Made by a program: the position numbers and the translations under genes
Shown: piece after piece, positions 7,184 to 7,548 of the stretch
Position numbering within the stretch: the stretch's first letter is position 1
How the letters are laid out: each line of letters starts with the position of its first letter
The notes under the pieces: generated by a model
What the model saw: the letters and a program-made list of their open reading frames with translations, nothing else
Database searches by the model: none
Told to the model about the DNA's origin: nothing
Assembly: GCA_016201185.1 (NCBI GenBank)
Contig: JACQDG010000289.1
Coordinates: 1 to 7,548, forward strand
Length of the DNA stretch: 7,548 nt
Reading direction: 5' to 3'
Origin: Acidobacteriota bacterium
GTDB lineage: Bacteria; Acidobacteriota; Terriglobia; Bryobacterales; JACQDG01

Positions 7184-7548
7184 TCACGTTGCTCTGGAGG
7201 TCGGCTGCGGAGCACCCGGCTTGGCCTCGTACTTGGAGGCGCATTTGGCTTGAATCTTTTTAGCTTCGAAGACCCCGTCCGGCCCTAGACGGCCGTCAGC
7301 CAGGGCTTGCGCGTTGTCCCGGAACGTGTCGGGCAGCGGGTCCCGGCCCGTGTAGACCACTTTCAGGGTCCGGTTTTCCTGCCGCAGCACGAACTGGACC
7401 CGGTCCGCCGAGCGCACGATCGAGCCTGGCTGGACATCCCCGGCCACGCGCAGCCGACGCTCCGCGGTCTTACCCTGCATGCCCTCGAGCTCAGCGATGG
7501 TGATGTAATAGGTCTTGCTTTCGCTAATCCCGGCCAGAGCCAGCCATG
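7184..7548 (-). CDS. ccmE: Heme chaperone CcmE, Cys-type (5' end outside window)
   Basis: The last 120 codons of ccmE are present, read from 7546; the N-terminal anchor helix lies beyond the window. The visible part begins in the periplasmic OB-fold: SESKTYYITIAEL, RRLRVAGDVQPGSI, VVYTGRDPLPDTF, ALADGRLGPDGVFEAKKIQAKCASKYEA. CcmE receives heme from CcmC by a covalent bond and carries it to CcmF. In most bacteria the attachment residue is His in an HXXXY motif (E. coli H130 and Y134). Here the position is Cys (codon at 7241-7243) in CASKY, a CXXXY motif as described for archaeal and Desulfovibrio CcmE. The tail after the motif is short (EAKPGAPQPTSRAT), ending at TGA 7186-7184. As first visible gene it probably lies near the start of the operon; the promoter is not in the window. 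Confidence 0.95.
   Translation of the reverse strand, partial: WLALAGISESKTYYITIAELEGMQGKTAERRLRVAGDVQPGSIVRSADRVQFVLRQENRTLKVVYTGRDPLPDTFRDNAQALADGRLGPDGVFEAKKIQAKCASKYEAKPGAPQPTSRAT

Overview
The window is GC-rich bacterial DNA dominated by one minus-strand operon for System I (Ccm) cytochrome c maturation. It is read from about 7548 down to 706, in the order ccmE (5' end outside the window), ccmF, ccmH, a CcmI-like zinc-ribbon gene, a secreted and membrane-anchored carboxypeptidase-regulatory-like gene, ccmA, ccmB, ccmC, ccmD and the beginning of a SnoaL/DUF4440-type gene. Gene order, the Cys-type CcmE, the Cys-rich CcmH and the embedded accessory genes suggest a member of Acidobacteriota (Bryobacter/Solibacter-like) or a near relative. 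This placement is an inference from recollection of such clusters; no search was run.

How the genes work together: CcmABCD form the heme-handling ABC complex. CcmC, with its WWD motif and two heme-ligand histidines, loads heme onto CcmE; CcmA and CcmB use ATP to release holo-CcmE. CcmF, with CcmH and probably the CcmI-like protein, passes heme from CcmE to the apocytochrome CXXCH sites outside the membrane. The CcmE fragment carries a CXXXY heme-binding motif instead of the usual HXXXY. CcmH lacks a clean CXXC and has a CxCxC cluster plus two further cysteines. The usual CcmI seems to be represented by a TM plus short helical protein ending in a four-cysteine zinc ribbon instead of TPRs. No ccmG thioredoxin gene is present. 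Five gene junctions are 4-nt ATGA overlaps, so the operon is very compact; its promoter must lie upstream of 7548.

Right to left in detail: ccmE 7548-7184, ccmF 7156-5141, ccmH 5163-4681, ccmI-like zinc ribbon 4662-4240, carboxypeptidase-regulatory-like protein 4243-3185 (start codon and signal peptide lie in a 10-bp tandem repeat), ccmA 3188-2472, ccmB 2475-1798, ccmC 1801-1115, ccmD 1097-945, and a SnoaL-like gene from 948 that loses family resemblance near 780.

The left end (1-595, plus strand) is unrelated accessory DNA. It holds the C-terminal part of a UPF0175-type antitoxin overlapping by ATGA a DUF3368 PIN-like toxin gene that carries a one-base frameshift near 275. This decayed toxin-antitoxin pair converges on the broken SnoaL-like gene, so roughly 596-780 looks like a rearrangement junction at the edge of the ccm operon.
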